Origin: Candidatus Coprousia avicola
GTDB lineage: Bacteria > Actinomycetota > Coriobacteriia > Coriobacteriales > Coriobacteriaceae
Length of the DNA: 52,623 nt
NCBI GenBank assembly: GCA_018715125.1
Contig: DVMF01000076.1
Location: 1-52,623 of the forward strand
Direction: 5' to 3'
Each line of letters opens with the position of its first letter. Position 1 is the stretch's first letter. Of this stretch, positions 9,644 through 16,628 are shown piece after piece. Position numbers and translations under genes: made by a program. The notes under the pieces were generated by a model that was given only the letters and a program-made list of their open reading frames with translations, was not told where the DNA came from and ran no database searches.

Positions 9644-9806
9644 CACACGATTAGAGGGGTTAGTGACCCTTATGCGCTCTTCATTATTCTATTTTGAGGA
9701 TAATATCGACCGCGCCGCCCCGGTGCCGCGGCGCCTTCGAGGCGCATCCGAAAGCCCGGCTGCCAACTCATTAAGCGGCTCTCCTGCCACTCAGTTCTCC
9801 GGCCGC

Positions 9807-10277
9807 TCAGCTCTCGAGCTCGATCTGCCGGTAGGTGATGCCGCACCGATCGAAGATGTTTTTGGAGATGAGGTTGTCCTCCGTGCCGGCGTACTTGTCA
9901 TCGAGATACACCACTTCGCCGATGCCGGCCTGCACGAGGGTCTTCGCGCACTCGTGGCATGGGAAGAGCGTCACGTACACCGTCGCCCCCGCCATGTCCT
10001 TGAGCGAGCCGCGGTAGTTCAGGATGGCGTTGGCCTCGGCATGGATGACGTAATTGTGCTTATCATGCAGCGGATCGTCGGCCGTGCCCCAGGGAAAGTC
10101 GTCGTCGTTGAGCGCGGAGGGCGTCCCGTTGTACCCCACCGAGAGGATGCGGTGGTTGGTGTCGGCGATGCAGGCCCCCACCTGCGTGTTAGGGTCCTTC
10201 GAGCGCAGGCTCGCCGCAATGGCGGCGCGCATGAAGAACTCGTCCCAGCTGATGACGTCTTGACGTTTGCCCGGCAT
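9807..10277 (-). CDS. dCMP/cytidine deaminase family protein (ComEB-like)
   Basis: A 156-residue zinc deaminase. The zinc ligands are seen in HAEAN (His and the catalytic Glu) and PCHEC (two cysteines), in the order of the dCMP deaminase family, which makes dUMP for thymidylate synthesis. The segment SKDPNTQVGACIAD and the GYNGTPS loop match the dCMP deaminase/ComEB subgroup rather than tRNA adenosine deaminase. The start is the ATG at 10277 (MPGKRQDVISW) behind GAGGAGGG; the frame runs further upstream through a repeat region without a ribosome site. It appears to be monocistronic. Confidence 0.9.
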   Translation of the reverse strand: MPGKRQDVISWDEFFMRAAIAASLRSKDPNTQVGACIADTNHRILSVGYNGTPSALNDDDFPWGTADDPLHDKHNYVIHAEANAILNYRGSLKDMAGATVYVTLFPCHECAKTLVQAGIGEVVYLDDKYAGTEDNLISKNIFDRCGITYRQIELES

Positions 10278-10362
10278 AGACCCTCCTCCTCGTCGCAGTA
10301 GGCCCATTCTACCCTGCGGCAGCGCCCTCAAACCAGCCCCGGGCGATGCAGGGCGCGGCGTC

Positions 10363-10460
10363 GAGTGCTTTTCTGCCGTTTGGAGAGGCTCGAAAGCCCT
10401 GAAACGGCAGATAACCACTCACGGACATCCGAGAGACCTGCCCGCGAGTGGTTTTCTGCC
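10363..10460. repeat. REP-like intergenic inverted repeat (three copies of a 15-bp unit)
   Basis: Arms of 19 bases at 10363-10381 and 10402-10420 match as an inverted repeat at 17 of 19 positions (GAGTGSTTWTCTGCCGTTT). A smaller hairpin, GGCT-CGAA-AGCC, lies between them, so the whole 58 bases could fold into one long stem. A third copy, GAGTGGTTTTCTGCC, is at 10446-10460 in direct orientation. The rest of the 350-base gap between the dCMP deaminase start and htrA holds no gene that I can support. Confidence 0.6.
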
Positions 10461-10629
10461 ATCTTCTGGCAACCGGCCGCCAAGCACGACGCCGCACGGG
10501 CTTACGCAAAAAGCCCTCCCCGGCATCTCGAAGGCGCTCCGCCGCCAAGCGACGGGACTCGCCTCGATACTGCCCGGGAGGGCTCCGGTTGCCGGTGCGA
10601 TTCAAACCGGTCCGGCCGACCTTGTCGCG

Positions 10630-12030
10630 CTAGCCGATCTGGCCGCCCTGGTCGCCCATGCCGTGGCGACCGCCCATGAGTTCCTCCAGATACTGCAGGA
10701 ACTCCTCTTCGGTCATGGTGGAACCGTTACCCGAGGACGTATCCTGCTGCTCGGTCTGAAGGTCCGCATCGGAGCCGAGCGTCACATCGACCTCCATCGT
10801 GTCGCTGCCGCGCACGACCGTGAGCGTCACCGTGTCCCCCACCGCATGCTCGCGCAGGGCGATGATGAGGCCGTCGGCAGACGTCACCGCATCTCCGTCG
10901 ACCGCGGTGATGATGTCGTTCACCTGAAGGCCCGCATCCGCCGCCGGCGTCCCCTCGTTCACCTGGGACACGAGCGCGCCCTCGGAGACGGAGAGGTTCT
11001 CGCGCCGTGCGGTGAAGGCGTTGACGGAGGTCACGCTCACACCGAGGTACGGGTGCGCGGGCGTCTCGCCGGCGATGATCTGGTTGGCGATCTGCATGGC
11101 GTAGTTGATGGGGATGGCGAAGCCCACGCCTGAGCTGGAGCCCGAGTAGCTCTCGATGATGGAGTTGATGCCGATGAGCTGGCCCTCGGCGTTGACGAGC
11201 GCGCCGCCGGAGTTACCCGGGTTGATGGCGGCGTCCGTCTGGATCATGTTCGCGTAAATCGACGTTCCCGTGGAGGACTGCATGGCGGTCGAGCGATAGA
11301 GCGCGCTCACGATGCCCGTCGAGACGGACTGCTCGTTGCCAAACGGGCTGCCGATGGCCATGACCCACTCGCCGACGGTGAGGTTGTCGGAATCTCCGAT
11401 CTCGATGGGCGTGAGCTGCGCATCATCGGCGTTCACCAGGCGGATGACGGCAAGGTCGCTCGACTCGTCGGTGCCCACGACCTCGGCCTCGTAGCTCGTC
11501 TCGTCGTTAACGGTGACCGAGATGGCGGTCGCACCCTCGATGACATGGTAGTTGGTGAGGATGTTCCCGTCCGCGTCGATGATGGCGCCGGAACCGACTC
11601 CGCCGCCCTCCTGCGTCTCGGTTGAGATGGAGACAACCGAGGGCAGACACTTGGCGGCGACGGCCTCGGCCAGCGTGGTGTCCTCGGCATTGATGTCGAT
11701 GGTCTGCGTGGTCGGCACGTCGGCCGTCACGTCGGTATCCGAGATGCGGAAGGCGCCCGTCATGACAAGCGCGATCACGAGCACCGCGCCCACGACGAGA
11801 CCGCCGAGCGAAGCCAAGAAGACGGGGAGCTTCTTCGTTTTGGTCTTAACGACGGTATGCCGCTCAGTCGCCGTCGACGGGACAAAGGGGATGTAGTCGG
11901 TCTTGCCGGCGCTATCCGTCCCCTCGGTGTGATCGGGCTCGGGGGTGGGTTCAACAGACATGCGCGGAGGCGTGGGGCCGTTACCGGTGGGGGTCGCCTC
12001 GGGACGCTCGGGGGTGTGTTCGGAATCCAT
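10630..12030 (-). CDS. Membrane-anchored HtrA/DegP-type serine protease with one PDZ domain
   Basis: A 466-residue protein with a Pro/Thr/Glu-rich cytoplasmic N-terminus, one membrane helix (about residues 69-91), a trypsin-like domain and a C-terminal PDZ domain (about 325-435). The catalytic triad is visible: H162 in TNYHVIEG, D192 in ESSDLAVIRL and S274 in NPGNSGGALV. Such proteases degrade or refold damaged proteins outside the membrane under envelope stress. The ATG at 12030 has GGAAG upstream. The Gly/Gln-rich end (GGRHGMGDQGG) follows the PDZ domain. It appears to be monocistronic. Confidence 0.95.
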   Translation of the reverse strand: MDSEHTPERPEATPTGNGPTPPRMSVEPTPEPDHTEGTDSAGKTDYIPFVPSTATERHTVVKTKTKKLPVFLASLGGLVVGAVLVIALVMTGAFRISDTDVTADVPTTQTIDINAEDTTLAEAVAAKCLPSVVSISTETQEGGGVGSGAIIDADGNILTNYHVIEGATAISVTVNDETSYEAEVVGTDESSDLAVIRLVNADDAQLTPIEIGDSDNLTVGEWVMAIGSPFGNEQSVSTGIVSALYRSTAMQSSTGTSIYANMIQTDAAINPGNSGGALVNAEGQLIGINSIIESYSGSSSGVGFAIPINYAMQIANQIIAGETPAHPYLGVSVTSVNAFTARRENLSVSEGALVSQVNEGTPAADAGLQVNDIITAVDGDAVTSADGLIIALREHAVGDTVTLTVVRGSDTMEVDVTLGSDADLQTEQQDTSSGNGSTMTEEEFLQYLEELMGGRHGMGDQGGQIG

Positions 12031-12245
12031 AGCTGTGCTTCCTTTCCAACACGTGAAGTACGGCTACGTTGTACCCTACCTGCTTGCCATAGGCACCGAC
12101 TAATCGGGTATTTATAGGTTCTTAAGAATGGTTGGCTCGTTTTGGAAACCAGACATTTTGATGACCACGGGATCTGCGCTCATCATCGCCTCAGGATTTA
12201 GAATATGGAGCTGCATATCCGCACAGAAGAAATGGAGGGGTCTCT

Positions 12246-12335
12246 ATGCCACCCGAAATTCCCATTCTGCTGATATTCCTCTGCATCGCCGGGATTGTTG
12301 CCGCCATCATTGTTGGGCTATACAGGCGAAAATAA
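12246..12335 (+). CDS. 29-residue single-helix membrane peptide
   Basis: The ATG at 12246 follows GGAGGGG with good spacing. The product starts MPPEIP, has one hydrophobic stretch (ILLIFLCIAGIVAAIIVGLY) and ends RRK, the typical layout of a small membrane protein with its positive end in the cytoplasm. It lies on the plus strand between htrA and the GlnR-like regulator, both on the opposite strand, and is followed at once by a hairpin terminator. I do not recognise a family. KdpF-like or stress-related small proteins have this shape, but there is no kdp context. Confidence 0.5.
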   Translation: MPPEIPILLIFLCIAGIVAAIIVGLYRRK

Positions 12336-12339
12336 CATG

Positions 12340-12368
12340 AGGGGCCGGAGTGCACCCCTTCGGCCCCT
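12340..12368. terminator. Terminator between the small membrane peptide and the response regulator
   Basis: AGGGGCCG and CGGCCCCT form an 8-bp stem. On the minus strand it is followed by CATGTTATTTT, which favours termination of the regulator transcript. It also lies 5 bases past the stop of the plus-strand small peptide. Confidence 0.6.
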
Positions 12369-12399
12369 GCAACACGTTCGACGGGAAAACCTTCTCCCG

Positions 12400-13062
12400 T
12401 TAGTCCTTAAACAGGTACCCCACGCCGCGCACCGTGGTGATGTGCGCCGCGATCTGCGGGCCCACCTTGGAGCGGATGCGACGGATGTGCACGTCCACGG
12501 TGCGCGTGCCGCCACAATACTCGAAGCCCCACACGCGATGCAGCAGCACCTCGCGGCTGTAGGCGCGGTTGGGATGCGTTGCCAAAAACGAGAGGAGCGA
12601 GTATTCCATCAGCGTGAGGTCGACGGGCTCGTCATCGATCGTCACCTGGTAGGTCGCGAGGTTAACCACCATGTTGTCGATGCGGAGCACATCGTCTGCC
12701 GCGTAGGTCTCTTCATGCCCCACAAGGCGCTGCACGCGCACGGCGAGCTCGGTAGGCGTGGCCGTAGGGCAGATGAAGTCGGAATGCGAATGAGCCGGCA
12801 GCCTGAGCGAGGAGAGCGCCTCGTCGTCGGCGATCACGAGCATGGGAATGCCGCCGCGGTCCTCGAGCCACTTGGCGATCTGCTCGATGCGATCGTTGCG
12901 CACGCCATCGGCATCAAGCAGCAGCAGACAGAAATCGTGCACGGCATGCGGCGAATCGGGTGTGGCGAGAACCACCTCGTAGGCGCCGGTCTCGGCGAGC
13001 GTGCGGGCGAAGTCGTTGAAGCGCGTCGTGCGCGCCATAAACAAGATGCTGTTCTCCGCCAT
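12400..13062 (-). CDS. Orphan OmpR-family regulator with degenerate receiver, GlnR-like
   Basis: A 220-residue protein with a receiver-like N-terminal domain (about 1-110) and a clear OmpR/PhoB winged helix at the C-terminus (TLMEYSLLSFLATHPNRAYS, then RVWGFEYCGGTRTVDVHIRR and TVRGVGYLF). The acidic pair expected after the first strand is absent (it reads NSILFMARTTRF), so canonical phosphorylation is unlikely. No histidine kinase is nearby. In Actinobacteria the nitrogen regulator GlnR is just such an orphan OmpR protein, and this gene lies directly downstream of glnA. The start is the ATG at 13062, with AGGAGG 6 bases upstream. The GlnR role is inference. Confidence 0.75.
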   Translation of the reverse strand: MAENSILFMARTTRFNDFARTLAETGAYEVVLATPDSPHAVHDFCLLLLDADGVRNDRIEQIAKWLEDRGGIPMLVIADDEALSSLRLPAHSHSDFICPTATPTELAVRVQRLVGHEETYAADDVLRIDNMVVNLATYQVTIDDEPVDLTLMEYSLLSFLATHPNRAYSREVLLHRVWGFEYCGGTRTVDVHIRRIRSKVGPQIAAHITTVRGVGYLFKD

Positions 13063-13179
13063 GCTCAACCTCCTCAAACTTGAATTTCATACTAGCGCAG
13101 GCAGGGTCTCCGACCGGCGCTTCGCGCTTGTTTTTATGTTGTAAAACGCGTCTCGCCAGTCAAATCTCCACAGGATAGG

Positions 13180-14520
13180 CTACGAATTGGCCAGGTAGTG
13201 CTTAATCTCCCACTCCGTGACCGTCGAGGCGAACTTATTCCACTCGTCGCGCTTCTTGGCCAAGAAGAACGTATGGATGTGCTCGCCCAGCGCGTCGCGC
13301 ATGAACGCGGACTCCTCAAAGATGTCGAGCGCCTCGTCGAGATTGCGCGGCAACGGCGCGATGCCCGCCGCCTCGAGCTCGTCGGACGACATGCTGAGCA
13401 CGTCCGACGTGGTCTCCGCCGGAAGCGTGAGCCCGCGCTCGATGCCGTCGAGGCCCGCCGCCAAGGTAACGGCGTTGACGAGATAGGGGTTGGCCATCGG
13501 ATCGGGCGAGCGCAGCTCGATGCGCGTGGAGAGCTCCTTGTCGGGCTTGTAGATGGGCACGCGGATCATCGCCGCGCGGTTGCGCAGGCCCCACGTCGCC
13601 GCCTTGGGCGTCGGGCCCTCGTCGCCCAAGATGCGCTTGTAGGAGTTGACGGTGGGGTTGGTGACGGCCGCCATCTCGCGCGCATGGGCCAAGATGCCCG
13701 CCATGTAGCTCTTAGCGATGGGCGATAGATGGTAGACCGGATCATCCGGACCCCAGAAGACGTTGTTGCCGTCGTGGTCGAAGAGCGACTGGTGGAGCAT
13801 CATGGCGCTCGCCGCCTCGCCCTTGATGGGCTTGGGCATAAACGACGCATGGATGCCCGCCTGATAGGCCACCAGACGGATGACGTGCTTGGCCGTGGTG
13901 ATGGCATCTGAGGCCGTCAGCGCCTCGGCGTGGCGCAGCGAGATGCCGTGCTGCGAGCGACCGGAGGAGTGGAACGTGTACTCGACGGGAATGCTCATCT
14001 TCTCGAGCATGAGCACGGTCTCGCGACGCAGGTCGCGCGCCGAGTCGTCCGGCGTGAGGTCGAAATACCCCACCTCGTCGAGCGGCTCGGGCGTATGGTC
14101 GTTGGGGAAGTAGTAATACTCGAGCTCGGCGCCCACGTTAAGCAGATAGCCGCGCGCCTCGGCGCGATAGAACATGCGGCGCAGCACCTCGCGCGGGTCG
14201 CCGGCAAAGAACTGGCGGTCGGGGGTGCAGATGTCGCAGAACATGCGCGCCGCGCCATCGTGCTTGGGGCGCCAGGGCAGCACCTGGAAGGTCGACGGAT
14301 CGGGGAAGGCGAGCATGTCGGCCTCTTCTTTGGGCGTGAAGCCCTCGATGGCGGAGCCGTCGAACCCGATACCCTCCTCAAAGGCAGCCTCGAGGTCCTC
14401 GGGCGCGATGGCGAAGCTCTTGAGGCGTCCGAGCACGTCGCAGAACCATAGGCGGATGAAACGGATGTCACGCTCCTCAACGGTACGCAGAACGAAATCG
14501 ATGTACTGCTGCTGGTCCAT
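13180..14520 (-). CDS. glnA: Type I glutamine synthetase family protein with altered metal-site residues
   Basis: A 446-residue protein with the whole GSI architecture: a beta-grasp N-terminus (GFDGSAIEGF) and a catalytic barrel with NPTVNSYKRI and RIELRSPDPMANPYL. GSI makes glutamine from glutamate, ammonia and ATP. Several near-invariant residues are replaced here. In the region that normally reads H-H-E-V-A-x-x-Q-x-E, the protein has HSSGRSQHGIS, so by alignment the metal ligands E212 and E220 (enterobacterial numbering) become H184 and G192. In N-G-S-G-M-H-C-H it reads AASAMMLH, replacing ligand H269 by M241. E132, E134 and E335 are kept. It may therefore be a divergent GlnA-like enzyme or a regulatory paralogue. 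No Tyr adenylylation motif was noticed. Confidence 0.85.
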   Translation of the reverse strand: MDQQQYIDFVLRTVEERDIRFIRLWFCDVLGRLKSFAIAPEDLEAAFEEGIGFDGSAIEGFTPKEEADMLAFPDPSTFQVLPWRPKHDGAARMFCDICTPDRQFFAGDPREVLRRMFYRAEARGYLLNVGAELEYYYFPNDHTPEPLDEVGYFDLTPDDSARDLRRETVLMLEKMSIPVEYTFHSSGRSQHGISLRHAEALTASDAITTAKHVIRLVAYQAGIHASFMPKPIKGEAASAMMLHQSLFDHDGNNVFWGPDDPVYHLSPIAKSYMAGILAHAREMAAVTNPTVNSYKRILGDEGPTPKAATWGLRNRAAMIRVPIYKPDKELSTRIELRSPDPMANPYLVNAVTLAAGLDGIERGLTLPAETTSDVLSMSSDELEAAGIAPLPRNLDEALDIFEESAFMRDALGEHIHTFFLAKKRDEWNKFASTVTEWEIKHYLANS

Positions 14521-14590
14521 GGGAATCCTTTCGCCCCGCAGCCGGCACCTTCCGGCATGTCACAGAACTGGTTAACTCTCTCATATGTTT

Positions 14591-14606
14591 GTTACGGCGG
14601 CGTTTC
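14591..14606 (-). promoter_or_regulatory. Candidate GlnR-type box upstream of glnA
   Basis: On the minus strand GAAAC and GTAAC are separated by exactly 6 bases, the half-site spacing reported for actinobacterial GlnR boxes. The box is about 70 bases before the glnA start. The flanking half-sites are not well conserved. Confidence 0.3.
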
Positions 14607-14668
14607 TCACCTAGGATGCCCATGTACACGGAGTACGGCGCGGATGGGGCGCGCACCCCATCCGCAGG

Positions 14669-16114
14669 CTACCGCTCGCGATAGAGCTCGCCCGCATCGA
14701 CAACGCGACATCCCGCCTCATCACATGCCGCTCGCCCCTTCTCGTCCAGTGGACGTTTGAGGAACATCATCGGATAGAACGTCTGATACTGCGGAAACAG
14801 ATGCGTCCTCAGGCGCAGCTTCTCCAACACCTTGGCAACGGACACGCTTTCGCGCCACTTGCACTCCCCCACAATCGCTTCGTGCGTACGCGGATTGCCA
14901 GCAACTACATCAACCTCGTCTTGCTCACGCCGTTTAGGGTCTGTGCCCCACCAGCTGCCGAAGCGTACGGGCACAAAGGGTAGCGCGCCCGCTTTTGCCT
15001 GCAAGACGAGCCAAGAACGCGCAATCTCCTCGAACCAATGGCCAATGAAGGTTGCAAGCTGGTCTGACGCGAGAGCCTCGTGCGCAACGAGCTCTCCAGC
15101 ATCTTGCTCGATAACATCTGAGACCGGCTCTACGAAGCGGTACCAGTATGCAAAACAGGGGTCCTTGAGGCGGTATAGCGCGTTTTTGGAGGTTTTTGCG
15201 CTCTCTCCGTACGGCGCGACCTTCTCCACCAAACCCAACGCCCGCAACGTCCCCATATACTTCCCCATAGCCGTGCGGTCTATCCCCACACGGTCTGCAA
15301 TGCGCGTCGATCTTGTTGCGCCCCCCGCAATGGCAGACATCAGAGAGGAATAAATTGCGGGCTCTCGCACCTCTTGGCGAAGCAACATCAGAGGCTCTTC
15401 AAAGAGCAGCCCCTCTTTATGGAAAAACAGGCGCGTGATGTTCTCGTCGAGAGACTCGTTGGCATCAAGCTGCGCCAGATAGTAAGGCGTTCCCCCAAAA
15501 CAGGCGTAATACGCAACCAAATCTATTGGATCAATGTCGGGCAGCATGCGAGAAGCTTCGAGATAACCCAAGGGAGCCAGATGAATCTGGGCTGTTCTCC
15601 TGCCAAACAATGGGTTCTTCTCGCCCAGCGCCAGCTCGCCGCCCTCAGCAGGCTGCGTTCCGAGCACCTTTTCTTCCATGAAGCCTTGGTTCGATCCGGT
15701 CAGAATGATATAGATGCCAGTGTGGGAAAAATGATGGTCGATTGCGATTTGCAGCGTGGAGATAAGGGCCGCGTTCTTTTGTGCCGCATACGGAAATTCA
15801 TCGAACAAGAACACGATTTGTCGATCGCCCACGCTTTGCGCGAGGTATACAAAGGCGTCATCCCATGTGGCAAACGGCCCGGGCCTTGCCGTTAAGCCTG
15901 AGAAACGATAGATCTCCTCGGAGAAGCGGGCGAGATTCATCGCATCGCTCTGCACCTTCGCCGTAAAAGCCAGAAGAGGCTTGTCCTTGGCAAACTGCAG
16001 CGCAAGCGTTGTCTTGCCCACCCGGCGGCGCCCATACAAAACAACCATCTGGAAGCCGCCCTTGCGATACAGCCGATTGAGCTCTGCAAGCTCGTGTTCG
16101 CGACCGACGAACAT
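14669..16114 (-). CDS. AAA ATPase with C-terminal DUF234/nuclease-like domain
   Basis: A 481-residue protein of the archaeal-type ATPase_2 family often found in gut bacteria. The Walker A is GRRRVGKTT (28-36), the Walker B is IVFLFDEF (100-107), with a sensor-like ILTGSN. A winged-helix segment follows (RIADRVGIDRTAMGKYMGTL), then a C-terminal DUF234 region with DEVDVVAGN and IVGECKW. The D...E-x-K spacing is that of a PD-(D/E)xK nuclease fold. Its cellular role is not established; it stands alone. The ATG at 16114 has GAGGAGAGGG upstream. A perfect 35-bp palindrome covers its promoter, so it is probably tightly controlled, possibly by itself. Confidence 0.85.
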   Translation of the reverse strand: MFVGREHELAELNRLYRKGGFQMVVLYGRRRVGKTTLALQFAKDKPLLAFTAKVQSDAMNLARFSEEIYRFSGLTARPGPFATWDDAFVYLAQSVGDRQIVFLFDEFPYAAQKNAALISTLQIAIDHHFSHTGIYIILTGSNQGFMEEKVLGTQPAEGGELALGEKNPLFGRRTAQIHLAPLGYLEASRMLPDIDPIDLVAYYACFGGTPYYLAQLDANESLDENITRLFFHKEGLLFEEPLMLLRQEVREPAIYSSLMSAIAGGATRSTRIADRVGIDRTAMGKYMGTLRALGLVEKVAPYGESAKTSKNALYRLKDPCFAYWYRFVEPVSDVIEQDAGELVAHEALASDQLATFIGHWFEEIARSWLVLQAKAGALPFVPVRFGSWWGTDPKRREQDEVDVVAGNPRTHEAIVGECKWRESVSVAKVLEKLRLRTHLFPQYQTFYPMMFLKRPLDEKGRAACDEAGCRVVDAGELYRER

Positions 16115-16141
16115 AACGACCCTCTCCTCGCATGACGCGTA

Positions 16142-16176
16142 GTTATACTCACGAGTATTATACTCGTGAGTATAAC
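16142..16176. promoter_or_regulatory. Perfect 35-bp palindrome with a consensus -10 at its centre
   Basis: GTTATACTCACGAGTA and TACTCGTGAGTATAAC are perfect 16-base inverted arms around TTA. On the minus strand the centre reads TATAAT, a consensus -10 box, 28-45 bases upstream of the ATPase start. A dimeric repressor bound here would block RNA polymerase. No matching sequence was seen elsewhere in the window. Confidence 0.65.
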
Positions 16177-16196
16177 TCCATGCCAGCGGAGGGCCG

Positions 16197-16403
16197 TTAC
16201 CTCACACCGCGGCCCAGCTCGTCGGCGATGGCATCCACACCCTTACAGGCAGGACAACTCTTCTTCTGCGCCGAAGAGCAGTGCCCGGTACACGCGCCGG
16301 CATCTGCGCAGTCTGCGCACGTGCCCTTGCGCCAGATGCGCACGCACACCGCCGCAAAGGCCGCGGCAACCAGAGCCAGTATGACGATATCTGCAAGAGA
16401 CAT
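16197..16403 (-). CDS. FeoB-associated Cys-rich membrane protein
   Basis: A 68-residue protein with one N-terminal membrane helix (ADIVILALVAAAFAAVCVRI) and a short cytoplasmic tail with six cysteines: TCADCADAGACTGHC and SCPACKG. This is the layout of the FeoB-associated Cys-rich family (a FeoC-like accessory), thought to help ferrous iron uptake by binding iron or a cluster. AAGGAGGAG precedes the ATG at 16403. It is downstream of feoB but after a terminator, and it has its own candidate operator. Confidence 0.85.
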   Translation of the reverse strand: MSLADIVILALVAAAFAAVCVRIWRKGTCADCADAGACTGHCSSAQKKSCPACKGVDAIADELGRGVR

Positions 16404-16415
16404 AGCTCCTCCTTA

Positions 16416-16431
16416 GTTTGCTATTGCTAAC
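16416..16431. promoter_or_regulatory. Candidate iron-regulator site upstream of the Cys-rich Feo protein
   Basis: GTTTG-CTATT-GCTAAC, followed by TTTACCCGT. It aligns with GTTAG-ACTCG-CCTAAC followed by TCTACCGGT, found at 18971-18986 ahead of feoB. A looser match lies on the other strand at 19667-19682 ahead of the first feoA. The shared pattern is GTTWS-N5-SYTAAY. Confidence 0.4.
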
Positions 16432-16548
16432 TTTACCCGTTTACGGGACGTCCGTCAGCGACATTGCCGAACGTCGGCAAAAACACCGGCGACCCGTCAA
16501 GGGCTCCCCCGCCGTCTGGCGCACCGACGCCCCGCCCCACCCGCAACA

Positions 16549-16580
16549 GAAAAGCGGCGGGCACCCCAGGGGCACCCGCC
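16549..16580 (-). terminator. Intrinsic terminator of feoB
   Basis: CGGCGGG and CCCGCCG close a hairpin with an inner CCCC/GGGG pairing. On the minus strand it is followed by CTTTTCTG. It lies about 50 bases after the feoB stop. Confidence 0.75.
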
Positions 16581-16628
16581 GTCTCGGCAATCCATTGGTG
16601 AGCCGGAGCGCGTCACCGCGCGCTCGCG

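Noticed and set aside
12119..12128. TTCTTAAGAA palindrome upstream of htrA
   Set aside because: A 10-bp palindrome is too short to be meaningful alone and is not placed at a recognisable promoter.
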